DNA from: Sabulicella glaciei
Lineage (GTDB): Bacteria > Pseudomonadota > Alphaproteobacteria > Acetobacterales > Acetobacteraceae
DNA length: 64,000 bases
Direction: 5' to 3'
NCBI RefSeq assembly: GCF_026183895.1
Contig: NZ_JAPFQI010000001.1
Location: forward strand, 339,510-403,509
Shown here: piece by piece, positions 7,325 to 16,787 of the stretch
Layout of the letters: every line of letters begins with the position of its first letter
How positions within the stretch are numbered: the first letter of the stretch is position 1
Program-made: the position numbers and the translations under genes
The notes under the pieces: generated by a model
What the model saw: the letters and a program-made list of their open reading frames with translations, nothing else
Databases searched by the model: none
Told to the model about the DNA's origin: nothing

Positions 7325-10129
7325 GTGGCCAGCGCTGCATTGCCCAGCTTCGGAGTGCGAAGGATGGTGATCTGGGGCTTGGTCATTGGAATGCTCGCCG
7401 GAATGATGCTCGCCGGCGATCTGGTCGGAGCCGTGATTGGGGGCGGGTTTGGCGCTCTCGCCGGCCGGCTTCTCCTGCGCTCGGTTCGAAACGAGATACT
7501 GCGTGCTGTCGCGCCACTGCAGGCCGAGATCGAACGGCTAAGAGGCGCCGCACTTCCCGACTCGGTGGCGAACGCGACCGCGCCCGCCGCTGTCGTTCTC
7601 CCGGAGGTCGCGCCCTCAGAGGGGTCACCAGCCTCAGCGCCTGAGGCCCTTTCCCCGATCGAAGCGGCACACATCCCCTCAGAGCCAAGCTTCCTGGCAG
7701 TGAAGTTCGCCCAGGCCAGGACATGGTTGCTGGGCGGGAACACAATCGTCCGCGTGGGCCTGCTGCTGTTGTTCCTGGGTCTTGCCTTCCTGGCCAATTA
7801 CGCCGCACAGGCCGGCCTGTTCCCGGTCGAGCTGCGGCTTGCATTGGTGGCTGGGGTTGGCATCGCGCTTCTGGTGTTCGGATTCCTCACCCGGGAGGCC
7901 AGGGCCGGATTTGCACTCGCGCTGCAAGGCGGTGGCGTCGCCGTCATCTACCTCACCTTGTTCGCCGCGACGAGATTGTTCGATCTGGTGCCGCTCGGCG
8001 TCGCCTTTGGACTGATGGTCGTGGTTTGCGCTCTCGGCTGTGCTCTTGCCTTGCTGCAGAATGCGCAGAGCCTCGCCTTCACGTCCTTTCTCGGTGGTTT
8101 CGCGGTCCCCCTGCTGCTCCCCGGCGATGGCGGCAGTGCGTTGGCGCTCTTTGGCTACTACACGCTGCTGAACCTGGCGGTGCTGTTCATCGCGGGACGG
8201 CGGTCCTGGCGATCGTTGAACCTACTGGGCTTCACGGCGACCTTCGGCACGGCGACCCTGTGGGGACTGTCCAGCTACGATCCGGCCGATTTCTGGCTTG
8301 CCCAAGGATTCCTGATCCTTTCCATCCTGATCTACATCGCCGCCGGCATCACTTATTCGCAGCGCACGCCCAGCAGGCTTGGAGGCGCCGTGGACACCAC
8401 GCTGGTGTTTGGCCCGGCCATCGCAGGGTTCGGCCTCCAGGTGGGCCTCGTCAGTGACCAGCCTTTCGGCCCTGCCTTCTCCGCGTTGGGATTCGCCGGT
8501 CTGTATCTTGGGATCGTGGCTCTGCTCGGCCGCCGGCGGATGGCCGAGATGCGGGTGATGAGCGAAGCGATGCTCGCGATTGGTGTCGGCTTCGTGACTC
8601 TCGCCATCCCGCTGGCGCTGGGTGCCCATTGGACGTCCGCTGCCTGGGCCCTGGAAGGCGCCGGCGCCTTCTTTGTCGGCATGCGCCAATCGCGTCCAAT
8701 GCCGCGATTCTTCGGGCTCGTTCTGCAAGCGGTGGCGGCGCTGCTGTTCCTGGGCAGCTTGGATACCAACATCGCCACGCTGCCATTTCTCAACGACACG
8801 TTTTCCGGTGCATTTTTGGTGGCGCTGTCACTCTTCGCAACTGCTTGGTGGCTACGCGCGCCGCTGGCGCACGGAGGGTCGCCGCTTGAGGCGCGCTACG
8901 GGGCGTTCGAGGCGCGGCTAGGCAAACCGGTTTTCCTGGCCGGCTTTGTCATCTGGTGGGTCGGCTTCGCCTTCGAGGCGTTCCGGGAACAGCCGGGGTT
9001 GCTGGCTGACTCACCATCCAATGCGATTTTCCATCCTGCGACGGCGGACCTCCTAGCCATGCTCGCCTTCGTCGCCAGCGCATGGGGGGCACAGACACTC
9101 GCTCGCCGCACGGCCTGGCCCGCCGCTGCCGAGCCCGCCCGTGTGACCTTTCTCGCCCTTTGGCTTGGCTTCCTGGCAATGCTTCTGGACCAGGGATGGG
9201 TGTTGGGGGGTGCTCACCCCGTGATATGGGCCACGGCTGTCGTTCTGCATTTGCACACGCTCGCCCGACAGGATCAGGCGACAACGAGCCACCGGGCAGC
9301 GCCGCTGCTGAGGGCAGCACACATCAGTGGTGTCTGGCTGCTGCTCGCGATGCTCTCAAATGTCCTGGCGTTTGGGATCGATCGAGCGCATCTCTGGGAT
9401 ACCGCCTGGGCAGCAGTCATCCTTCTCGTGGCAGCGACGATCGTGTTGCTGCTTTTGACACTTTGGGCTGGGCGGGCACTCACCTCGGAGCCCGGTAGGC
9501 GTTGGCCACTGGCCCAGCACGCAGCCGCCTATGCCTGGGCGGCCGCAGTGCCGGTCGCTGTCTTGCTGGCTGGGGGGACGCTAGTGACGGCGCTGTTCGC
9601 TTCGGGGAATGCCTATCCGCTGCCGTACGTTCCACTGCTCAATCCGGTGGATCTGTCGGTGATGCTGGCGATCGTGACGTTGGCGCTGTGGTGGCGGACG
9701 GTGCGCACGAGCAGTGTTTCCGGCATTGCCAGGGTGGGGCAATGGTTTCCCTCTAGCACGCTCGCAGTGCTGGGGTTTGCATTGCTCAACGGCGCTTGGC
9801 TGCGGATTTCGCATCAAGTGTTCGGTGTAGCCTGGAACGGCGACGCCCTGCTTGGCAGCTTCATGGTGCAGACTGGCACGGCGATCCTCTGGACCTTGGC
9901 GGCCCTGGCACTGATGCTGGTGGCCAGGCGTCGAGCAGACCGTGCACTCTGGCTTGCCGGTGCCGGGCTGCTGACGCTGACGGTCGCTAAGCTATTGCTC
10001 GTGGATCTCGCGAATGCCGGCGGCGGTGCCCGGGTGGTCGCGTTCATCGGCGTCGGCACGCTGATGCTGGTCATCGGGTACGTGGCGCCGTTGCCGCCGC
10101 GGCTGGCGCGAGAGGATCAACCCGCGTGA
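7325..10129 (+). CDS. DUF2339 family polytopic membrane protein
   Basis: Up to 934 residues, mostly hydrophobic, with more than twenty predicted membrane segments. After an N-terminal helix (residues 14-50), a polar Pro/Ala-rich linker to about residue 125, the repeated membrane block starts (LLGGNTIVRVGLLLLFLGLAFL..YAA), the hallmark of DUF2339. Function unknown; it sits in the inner membrane. The listed start is a GTG; an ATG at 7364 has a GGAG eight bases upstream and gives a start directly at the first helix, so it may be the true one. Its stop overlaps the start of the DUF3999 gene by four bases. Confidence 0.85.
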   Translation: MASAALPSFGVRRMVIWGLVIGMLAGMMLAGDLVGAVIGGGFGALAGRLLLRSVRNEILRAVAPLQAEIERLRGAALPDSVANATAPAAVVLPEVAPSEGSPASAPEALSPIEAAHIPSEPSFLAVKFAQARTWLLGGNTIVRVGLLLLFLGLAFLANYAAQAGLFPVELRLALVAGVGIALLVFGFLTREARAGFALALQGGGVAVIYLTLFAATRLFDLVPLGVAFGLMVVVCALGCALALLQNAQSLAFTSFLGGFAVPLLLPGDGGSALALFGYYTLLNLAVLFIAGRRSWRSLNLLGFTATFGTATLWGLSSYDPADFWLAQGFLILSILIYIAAGITYSQRTPSRLGGAVDTTLVFGPAIAGFGLQVGLVSDQPFGPAFSALGFAGLYLGIVALLGRRRMAEMRVMSEAMLAIGVGFVTLAIPLALGAHWTSAAWALEGAGAFFVGMRQSRPMPRFFGLVLQAVAALLFLGSLDTNIATLPFLNDTFSGAFLVALSLFATAWWLRAPLAHGGSPLEARYGAFEARLGKPVFLAGFVIWWVGFAFEAFREQPGLLADSPSNAIFHPATADLLAMLAFVASAWGAQTLARRTAWPAAAEPARVTFLALWLGFLAMLLDQGWVLGGAHPVIWATAVVLHLHTLARQDQATTSHRAAPLLRAAHISGVWLLLAMLSNVLAFGIDRAHLWDTAWAAVILLVAATIVLLLLTLWAGRALTSEPGRRWPLAQHAAAYAWAAAVPVAVLLAGGTLVTALFASGNAYPLPYVPLLNPVDLSVMLAIVTLALWWRTVRTSSVSGIARVGQWFPSSTLAVLGFALLNGAWLRISHQVFGVAWNGDALLGSFMVQTGTAILWTLAALALMLVARRRADRALWLAGAGLLTLTVAKLLLVDLANAGGGARVVAFIGVGTLMLVIGYVAPLPPRLAREDQPA

Positions 10130-11436
10130 AGGGAATGAAGCCGGCGCTCGGCCTATTCGCGCTTCTGCTCCTCGTCGTTGCAGTGCCTGGACTGGCCGAC
10201 ACACCCGCCGACTTCGCGCTGCGCCTGCGGGTCCTGCCTGCGCCCGAGGCGTCCGTGCAACGCCTGGAGCTGCCGGCTGCTGTACTGGCTAGCTCGCTCA
10301 GCCCGAAGCTCGCTGATCTGAGATTGTTCGACGCCAACGGACGGTTGCTGCCGATGGAGTTGGTCGAGGCTGATGGAACCGCTCAGCAGAACGCGCTGCG
10401 GCCGATGCCGGTCTTGGGTACCGCCGATGCTCTGCGGACGGCAGGCGTTTCGCTGCGCGTCGGCGCAGACGGAAGCGTGCGGGTGCTTTCAGGCCAAAGA
10501 GATCTGGATGCTGCAGGGTCTATGCTCCTCGCCATCTTGCTTGACACGCGGCAGGTAAGTGGCACGACGACGTCGCTCCTGCTCGACGCCGAGGTACCGG
10601 CATCTCAGCCCGTCACCTTCACGGTCGAGGCGAGCAACGACCTGATGGCGTGGCGTCGGCTGGGCCAGACAGTCGCCTTTGAACCGGGGGCTTCGCCCGC
10701 GACAGTGCAGGTGCCGCTTCGAGCCTCGGAAGTGCGTGGCGAATGGCTCCGGGTCACTTGGAGCGCCACGCCGCGGCTGCTCGCTCCAGTGACCGTGCGC
10801 GGTGCGACGCTGACGACGCGCCGGCCGCCTGCGGACGCGCTCGTGGAAGCGAGTATCGCTGGCACCCCAAGTGAGGGCGCATGGCAATTCGGCCTGCCGA
10901 TTGCGACCCCGGTCCGTTCGATGGGCCTCATGACCGCTCAAGCAGAGGTCATCGTACCCTATCGCCTTCTGGGTCGTGCCGCACCGGAGCAGGCATGGAT
11001 GTTGCTCGGCACGTCAGTGGCCCGTCCGCAAGGTTCCGGTGAGGTGTCGCGCATCGCGCTGCACCGTACGGACCTCAAGGAGTTCCGGGTGGAATCCGAA
11101 GGAACTGGCGTGGGATTTGCCGCGGCGCCTCGTTTGCAGCTTGGCTTGGCACCGCACACGGTCGCCTTTGCTGCGGCGGGCCCGGCGCCCTACACGCTCG
11201 CAGTAGGACGAGCGCGTAGCAGCGCCGCATTTCTGCCGCCCGGCGCTCTGCACGCGGATCAAGGCCCGACATATGCCTCGCTTGATGTGCCGAGCGACTG
11301 GCGGCTCTCGGTTGCTTCAGATGACGGGCGCGCCGCATTACGACGCCGTATGTTGCTTTGGGTTGCTTTGGCCGCGGGTACGGCGACGCTGGGGGTCGTA
11401 GCCTGGCTGCTGTGGCGCAGATCGGCGGAAGCTTGA
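10126..11436 (+). CDS. DUF3999 family protein, secreted and membrane anchored
   Basis: 436 residues: a signal peptide (about 1-24, ending VPGLADTP), a long periplasmic beta-rich region and one C-terminal membrane helix (RMLLWVALAAG..LGVVAWLLWRR). The opening reads DFALRLRVLPAPEASVQRLELPAAV and LADLRLFDANGRLLP, typical of DUF3999. The GTG start overlaps the DUF2339 stop (GTGA), so the two are co-translated, and the same pair is found together in other proteobacteria. This suggests a two-part envelope complex of unknown job. Confidence 0.85.
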   Translation: MKGMKPALGLFALLLLVVAVPGLADTPADFALRLRVLPAPEASVQRLELPAAVLASSLSPKLADLRLFDANGRLLPMELVEADGTAQQNALRPMPVLGTADALRTAGVSLRVGADGSVRVLSGQRDLDAAGSMLLAILLDTRQVSGTTTSLLLDAEVPASQPVTFTVEASNDLMAWRRLGQTVAFEPGASPATVQVPLRASEVRGEWLRVTWSATPRLLAPVTVRGATLTTRRPPADALVEASIAGTPSEGAWQFGLPIATPVRSMGLMTAQAEVIVPYRLLGRAAPEQAWMLLGTSVARPQGSGEVSRIALHRTDLKEFRVESEGTGVGFAAAPRLQLGLAPHTVAFAAAGPAPYTLAVGRARSSAAFLPPGALHADQGPTYASLDVPSDWRLSVASDDGRAALRRRMLLWVALAAGTATLGVVAWLLWRRSAEA

Positions 11437-11498
11437 TGTTCATGTGACCGCGAGCGATGAGCTGATCAAAGAGGCATGGCGGAAGAGGTCCATATCCT

Positions 11499-11639
11499 GT
11501 GTCAGAGCGCCTGGCGAAACAGGCTGGCGGATGTTGGCGTTTTCAGGCGAAACCGTTTGTTTCCGATGCGCTGTGGACGGCGGTTGAGCCGCTTTTGTCG
11601 CCTGAGGGCCTCGAGCCGAAGGCGGGAGGCAGGCGATAG
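11499..11639 (+). pseudogene. IS5-family transposase N-terminal fragment
   Basis: Reading from a GTG at 11499, the frame gives 46 residues ending ...KPFVSDALWTAVEPLL, then SPEGLEPKAGGRR and a TAG at 11637. The SDALWxxVEPLLPPE...KxGGR pattern is the usual start of IS5-group (DUF4096) transposases, in which the helix-turn-helix continues for another hundred residues before the DDE domain. Here the rest is missing, so this is a relic of an insertion. No terminal inverted repeat could be paired. Confidence 0.6.
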
Positions 11640-11976
11640 GCGCTCAGCGTACACCTCGTCGCGATCGCCAAGGCGCGGCAGAGGGCGGCACCAGTCGTTC
11701 ATCCGATAGTTCCACTCAGTGCTGACCGTAGAGCTGGACCTGACCCCGGAAACTGGTCCTGCGGAAGCGCAGGTTCTTCGGGCACGATGATCCTCTGAGG
11801 TGGAGGAACGCCACCTCGTCCAGCACGACCGATCCGCCTGCATCCACCCGCAGGGGCTGCGTCGCTGCTGCAGGAGGTGGTCGATGCCGACAAATGGCCA
11901 CGATGTCTGGGACGAAGATCGGCCCGCCGTGGCGGGCGCATCGACCCGCGCGGGGAATGTGGAGAGGAACCGGACG

Positions 11977-12307
11977 TCAGGACAGCATGGACAAGCTGAG
12001 CTGCGCGATCTCGTCGCCATCGCGTCCACGGTAGTTCCGGCCGCAAGCGTCGCGCCGCATCCGCGCCTGGGAAGCCGCGAGGATTCCTGTGGTCTCGGCC
12101 ACGGCGAGCCGCGTCGGGCATCCATCAGTCCAGATCGTCTCCCCACCAACCACCACACGCCGCACCGCCCGGTTGCGGCATGATAGATCAGCGAGCGGAG
12201 CGGATCGCGCGGCGGCGCCATCAACGGGTGGCGCAGATCTACCAGCACGACGTCCGCCATCACGCCCGTCCCGCCTTCTGCAGGCACGTGGCTTCGCCCC
12301 GACCGCC
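11977..12307 (-). pseudogene. Amidohydrolase (ATZ/TRZ-type) C-terminal remnant, frameshifted
   Basis: Joining three minus-strand frames gives GEATCLQKAGRA, then ADVVLVDLRHPLMAPPRDP and LRSLIYHAA, then RAVRRVVVGGETIWTDG, ending ...IAQLSLSMLS at a stop at 11977. The GxxADxVLVDLxHPxMxPxRDPLRSLxxxAAxRAVRxVxVxG pattern is the C-terminal end of cytosine-deaminase/chlorohydrolase-type amidohydrolases. One frame change lies at about 12258 and another at about 12175. No metal-binding N-terminal part remains, so it cannot be functional. It shows that this locus once held a catabolic enzyme. Confidence 0.65.
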
Positions 12308-12657
12308 GCAGATTCGGTTCGACACGGACTTCCGCGCCGTCCTCGCCGAGGCGACTGAGCAGCACCGCCCGGTGCGCGTGACCAGCAAGGTTCGCACGGG
12401 GCGACCCGGAACGGTCACCGGACAAGCGTGAAATGGCCAGCACAATCTTGTTGCGCTCCGGCACCGACCGGCTGAATGCTCTATTCGACGGAATGGAATG
12501 CGGCCAGTTCGAACCGGAGCGGAGATCTGCCCGGCGCACTTGATCCTTCGGGCATTCCGCTCACGCCGCGTGAGGTCGCGGGTGCCCGTGCGCACACGAG
12601 GTCGCCTGCGCATTTGCACGGCGCCTGTGGTGGGGCGCAAAGCGATGGGAGGCTTCC

Positions 12658-14925
12658 GTGCAGGATTTCGACCAAGGCGATCTCGACGCGCTCGCCGCCG
12701 CGCTGCTGCGGCGCCTCGGGCTTCCTTCCGGATCCCTGCCGCCGGCAGGACCAACGAGACTGCCCGACCCGCGCCTGCCGGAGCTGCCGCCTCTCGACCG
12801 GCCAATGCCCGAGCTGAACCGGCCGGCCAGGCTGGCGATCCAGGGTCTCGAAGTGACGCAGGCCACGCAGCATTTCGGCTCCGGCTTCGGCGCCGACAAC
12901 TCCATTCCCACCGTCGCGCTCAAGCCCATGGTGGTGCGGGCCTATCCTTACGCCATCCCAGGGATCCTCACCGGGGACACGCTTTCCGGCCTGCAGGTCA
13001 CGGGGGAGCTGGTGCTGAGCCGATGGGGCAGGGAGGTGTACCGGACGGGCCCGACCCGCCCTGGTGGGGCGCGCCTCGGCCGGTTGACGGAACTCGACCG
13101 CACCCTGTGGGACAGGGAGCAAGATTTGTGGGTGGGCTCGCGGGACGGGCTGTCGGTGAAGCACATCCGCGGCAACCCGCCGCTGAACTTCCTCGTGCCG
13201 GCCTGGTATCTCCGCGCGGAGCAAACGGTTGTCACGGTGCGGCTGTGGATCGCTTCGGCGGCGGGCGTCTCCGCTGATGCCTCGCTTCGGCTGGACGTGC
13301 TGAACGTCGCCGCGCCCAAGGTCGCGCTGGTGCGCGTCAAGTGGGACAACAGCGTGGGCACGGTGGTCACGCCGGCCGACGACGACATGCTGGGCACCTT
13401 ACGCCTGGCAGAGCGCATGCTGCCGTTCCCCTATTTCGAGGCCAACATCCTGACGCTGTCCTATACGCGCAGCGGCAATTTCGGGGCGACCGTCGCCGCA
13501 GGCGGGTGCAACGCGCTCTGGGTCGAAATCCTGAAGCGGTTGAAGGAGGCGCGCTTCTGGACGCAGCTGTTCCAGCTCGCGGACATCGTGATCGGCATCG
13601 TGCCGTCGGCGGCCTTTCCGACCGGTCAAGCCAGGGTCAAAACAGGCTGCGGCAGTGGGGAGGACGGGGTGGGTGCCTTCTTCGCGGGGCAGGAGATGAC
13701 CACCGCGCACGAGATTGGCCACATCTACGGGCGTCCGCACGTCCATGTGCCGAACGACCCGAAGAACGACACGGAGTATCCAAAGTACCGGAAGGGCTTC
13801 AACCGCTCGATCGGCGAGGTCGGGATGGATGTGGGGCTGTCGCCACCGACACTCTACGACCCGGCAACGGCGATCGACGTCATGGCCTACACGACGCCAG
13901 CGGGCGAGCCGCAATGGATTTCACCCCACACCTATTCGAAGATCCTTGAGATGCGGTCGCTTTATTCCACCGTCCCGGCCGACCCGCGGCGTGTCCGGCC
14001 GTGGCTGATCGTTTCCTTCCAGCTTGAGCGCCTGGCCCGGGGTGGGCGCGCCGTCGTGTTGGAGAAGGCGATCCGGCTGGACGCACCAGGCAGCGTCACC
14101 GCGGCCGCGGGCCAGGAGGAGAGCCCGATCTCGATTGATCTCCTCGACGTGGATGACCGGATCCTGGCGACGCATCACGCCTTTCCCATGCGCACCGAGC
14201 CGGGCGGTTGCGGCTGCCACGGCGGACGCGGCGGCGTGCCTGAGGGGCGCGAGCCGTTCCTCAGCTTCGTTGAGGCGATCCCGCTGCCGGAACGTGAGGT
14301 GGCGCGCATCTCCTTCCACGCCGGCGACGCGCCGCTGCTCGTGGTGGTAGCCGGCGATCCGCCGTACATCGCGCTCGAAGGCCCTGAGCGGCATGAGGAC
14401 GGGCTGCATCTGCGCCTTGAGGTGTCGGGCAGCGACGAACGCGTCTCCACCCTGATCTTATTCACCGGCGACGATGGGGAAACCTGGACTCCGGTCGCTG
14501 AGGATCCGCCGACCGATCTGCCGTTGGTGATCGACCCAGCGCAGCTGACCGGAGGCCAGCGCTGCCGCTTCCGCGCGGTGGCGACGGCCCGCCTCCGCTC
14601 GGCCACCGCCGAGACGGCGGAGTTCGAACTTCCCCGGCTCGGCCGTGGCCTTTTCGTGCGGGCCGAGGCCGACCCATGTGCGGGAGGGTGGGTGCGGATG
14701 AGCGCGTTCATCGATGCGCGTGGGTTGGGCGCGGTGACACCGCAGGATGTGCGATGGGAGTCGGACCGCGACGGCGAACTGGGTCAGGGCTTCGAGCAGG
14801 CGGCACGGCTGTCGGACGGGAGGCATGTCATCTCGGCCTCCATCCCCGACGGGCTGGGCGGCAGAATGACGGAGCGGGCCATGATCGTCGTGGGCGGCCG
14901 TCCGCCGCAAACCTTGCCGGGTTAG
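12658..14925 (+). CDS. Large zinc metallopeptidase with metzincin-type motif
   Basis: 755 residues from a GTG with GGGAGG seven bases upstream. The zinc motif HEIGHIYGRPH lies at residues 351-361 and a possible Met-turn (VMAYTTP) at Met409, the arrangement of metzincin peptidases (HExxHxxGxxH). N-terminal residues 55-260 look like beta-rich repeats (LAIQGLEVTQATQHF..., VRAYPYAI, GELVLSRWG) and the C-terminal 300 residues like Ig-type or carbohydrate-binding folds; a GCGCHGGRGG loop lies near 520. No signal peptide is visible, which is unusual for such an enzyme. Function unknown; a toxin or effector role is possible but unproven. Confidence 0.75.
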   Translation: MQDFDQGDLDALAAALLRRLGLPSGSLPPAGPTRLPDPRLPELPPLDRPMPELNRPARLAIQGLEVTQATQHFGSGFGADNSIPTVALKPMVVRAYPYAIPGILTGDTLSGLQVTGELVLSRWGREVYRTGPTRPGGARLGRLTELDRTLWDREQDLWVGSRDGLSVKHIRGNPPLNFLVPAWYLRAEQTVVTVRLWIASAAGVSADASLRLDVLNVAAPKVALVRVKWDNSVGTVVTPADDDMLGTLRLAERMLPFPYFEANILTLSYTRSGNFGATVAAGGCNALWVEILKRLKEARFWTQLFQLADIVIGIVPSAAFPTGQARVKTGCGSGEDGVGAFFAGQEMTTAHEIGHIYGRPHVHVPNDPKNDTEYPKYRKGFNRSIGEVGMDVGLSPPTLYDPATAIDVMAYTTPAGEPQWISPHTYSKILEMRSLYSTVPADPRRVRPWLIVSFQLERLARGGRAVVLEKAIRLDAPGSVTAAAGQEESPISIDLLDVDDRILATHHAFPMRTEPGGCGCHGGRGGVPEGREPFLSFVEAIPLPEREVARISFHAGDAPLLVVVAGDPPYIALEGPERHEDGLHLRLEVSGSDERVSTLILFTGDDGETWTPVAEDPPTDLPLVIDPAQLTGGQRCRFRAVATARLRSATAETAEFELPRLGRGLFVRAEADPCAGGWVRMSAFIDARGLGAVTPQDVRWESDRDGELGQGFEQAARLSDGRHVISASIPDGLGGRMTERAMIVVGGRPPQTLPG

Positions 14926-15535
14926 GCGATGGGGCAGCGGCCCAGGAGCCGAGTCGTCATGACGAATTTCGCGTGACCGGGCTCGGAGCAGGCCAAGCCG
15001 CTGGACTGTGGGACTGGCTGATGGCCCCGGTCCCGGTGCCTCCGACCCTTGCCGGCCGTGGCTTGGCCGCAAGCCGTTGGAAGACAAGCCGATGGAAGAT
15101 ACGTGAGGGAATGGCGCGGACCCCACCTTCAAGTGGCTGGGCCGCGCGCGGTCCCGGGGGCTTATCCGGCTCCTGGCCGAGGCCGCTTCCCGGAACCACA
15201 CAGATCGCCTCAGCCCAGGCGCATAACTCTGGCTCCGCCTGCCTTAAGAGGCACGGAGCCGTCTGTTGTTCCGGTGCATGCGTGCGCTGGAAACGGGGAC
15301 CCTGCCGAAAGGCCCGCTGCGCGACGGCTGCACGACGGAAGCGATCCGGGCAACCTCCGGCACCACTAGAGGGTCCCACCGCGGTGATGGAGATGGGGGG
15401 TGTCGCACATGCGCGTTGCGCAGCCGGGCCGCCACTGCGAAGTGGTACATCCAGGTGGTCACATGGCGCGGACGACCCCGTCTTCGGCGCTGGCACCTTC
15501 GTGAGGCCAGGGATTCCGCGGGGGACGGCTGCGAA
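14926..15535. other. Intergenic region before tRNA-Gln
   Basis: 610 bases between the metallopeptidase stop and the tRNA 3' end. Open frames cross it on both strands, but none has a ribosome site, domain or start that makes it credible. No repeat, terminator with a T-run or mobile-element end was seen. As the tRNA lies on the opposite strand, this stretch is downstream of both neighbours. Confidence 0.5.
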
Positions 15536-15609
15536 TGGCTGGGGGACCTGGATTCGAACCAAGGCTGCCCGGGTCAGAGCCGGGAGTTCTACCGCTAAAC
15601 TATCCCCCA
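15536..15609 (-). tRNA. tRNA-Gln (anticodon CUG)
   Basis: On the minus strand the sequence starts TGGGGGA and closes with TCCCCCA plus discriminator G and an encoded CCA. The D arm (AGTTTAGCGGTAGAACT), the anticodon stem CCCGG/CCGGG around loop CTCTGAC and the T arm with GGTTCGAATCC are all present. The anticodon CTG at loop positions 34-36 reads the Gln codon CAG, and the U-G-G-G-G opening fits tRNA-Gln identity. 74 bases. Confidence 0.95.
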
Positions 15610-15739
15610 GCAGGGACGGCGGTGCCGACGCGGCAGGCAGATAGCACCGGCCCCACCGCTTGCCAAGTCCGTGACGATCCTGCTTGCACGCGAGGCCAGG
15701 GACGGGGATCATGCAGGACTGCCATCTGGGAAGAGTTTG

Positions 15740-16744
15740 ATGCGCGCGCCTACCCTCCTCGATGCCCGGGGCAGGGCCGAGGAAGGCTCTGCGGCACTCT
15801 TCGCCGCCCTCGACCTTGGCACCAACAATTGCCGCCTCCTCGTCGGGGCGCCGACACGCGGCGGGTTCCGCGTCGTGGACAGCTTCTCGCGCATCGTGCG
15901 GCTGGGGGAGGGGCTGGCGCGGACCGGCGCCCTGTCGGAGGCCGCCATGGACCGGACGGTGGAGGCGCTGTCGCTCTGCGCCGAGCGGCTCGTGCGGCGC
16001 CGCGTCCAGCGCGTCGCCGCCGTGGCGACGGAGGCCTGCCGTCGCGCCGTGAACGGCGCGCCCTTCCTGCGCCGGGTGGAGGAGGAAACGGGGCTGCGGC
16101 CGCGCATCATCTCCCCGCGCGAGGAGGCGGAGTTGGCGATGGAGTCCTGCGCGCCGCTGCTGGCGCCGGATGACCGCCGCGCCATCCTGTTCGACATCGG
16201 CGGCGGCTCGACGGAGATCGCCTGGATCCGCGCGGGCGCGCAGCCCGAACTGATCGGCTATGCCTCGATTCCCCTCGGCGTCGTGACGCTGGCCGAGCGC
16301 GCGGGGGAGGATTGCTTTTCCGCCAACGGCTTCGCCGAGGTGGCGGAGGAGGTGGAGGCGCGGCTCGCAGAGTTCGAGCGCCTCCATTGCATCCGGCACG
16401 AGATCGCGCGCGGCGGGGTCCGCCTCATCGGGACCTCGGGCACGGTGACGACGCTGGCGGGCGTCGTGCTCGACCTGCCGCGCTACCGCCGGCAGCTGGT
16501 GGACGGGTTGAGCCTGCCGGCGGAACGGGCGGACGAGGCGCTGGCGCGGCTCTTCGCCATGGGGCGGGCCGGGCTGTCCGCGCATCCCTGCGTGGGGCCG
16601 GAGCGGGCGGATTTCGTCCTGCCGGGCTGCGCCGTCTATGCGGCGATCCGCCGGCTCTGGCCGGTGCCGGAACTCACCGTGGCCGACCGGGGGCTGCGGG
16701 AGGGGATGCTGATGCGCCTGATCCGCGGTGCGGCACGCCGCTGA
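15740..16744 (+). CDS. Ppx/GppA family exopolyphosphatase
   Basis: 334 residues of the ASKHA-fold Ppx/GppA family. The first phosphate loop DLGTNNCRLLVG lies at residues 25-36, the second DIGGGSTEIAW near residue 153, and GTSGTVTTLAGV near 235. The family removes terminal phosphates from polyphosphate or from pppGpp. It is shorter than E. coli Ppx and lacks its C-terminal domain, as is usual in alphaproteobacteria. Start at 15740 was chosen for the GGAAGAG site just upstream. It lies 43 bases before rlmE, likely in one transcript. Confidence 0.88.
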   Translation: MRAPTLLDARGRAEEGSAALFAALDLGTNNCRLLVGAPTRGGFRVVDSFSRIVRLGEGLARTGALSEAAMDRTVEALSLCAERLVRRRVQRVAAVATEACRRAVNGAPFLRRVEEETGLRPRIISPREEAELAMESCAPLLAPDDRRAILFDIGGGSTEIAWIRAGAQPELIGYASIPLGVVTLAERAGEDCFSANGFAEVAEEVEARLAEFERLHCIRHEIARGGVRLIGTSGTVTTLAGVVLDLPRYRRQLVDGLSLPAERADEALARLFAMGRAGLSAHPCVGPERADFVLPGCAVYAAIRRLWPVPELTVADRGLREGMLMRLIRGAARR

Positions 16745-16787
16745 GGCCGGTGCTTCTGCCGGGGTGCGCGGCGCGTTAGGGAAGGGC

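Larger units (their letters stand above)
11437..12657. other. Decayed region with transposase and amidohydrolase fragments
   Basis: About 1.2 kb with no intact gene. It contains the head of an IS5-type transposase (11499-11639, plus) and the frameshifted tail of an amidohydrolase (11977-12307, minus), listed separately. Between them, around 11735-11760, the stretch GACCTGACCCCGGAAACTGG resembles an IS3-type end, but no partner was found. Many overlapping short frames exist on both strands, a sign of GC-rich non-coding DNA rather than of genes. The last 100 bases carry the ribosome site of the metallopeptidase gene. Confidence 0.6.

Noticed and set aside
11502-12539. 345-residue minus-strand frame in the decayed region
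   Set aside because: It merely joins stretches of remnant and noise; only the amidohydrolase tail pieces have family character, and they switch frames.
14676-15644. 322-residue plus-strand frame through the intergenic region and tRNA
   Set aside because: It begins inside the metallopeptidase gene and crosses the tRNA; no protein features.
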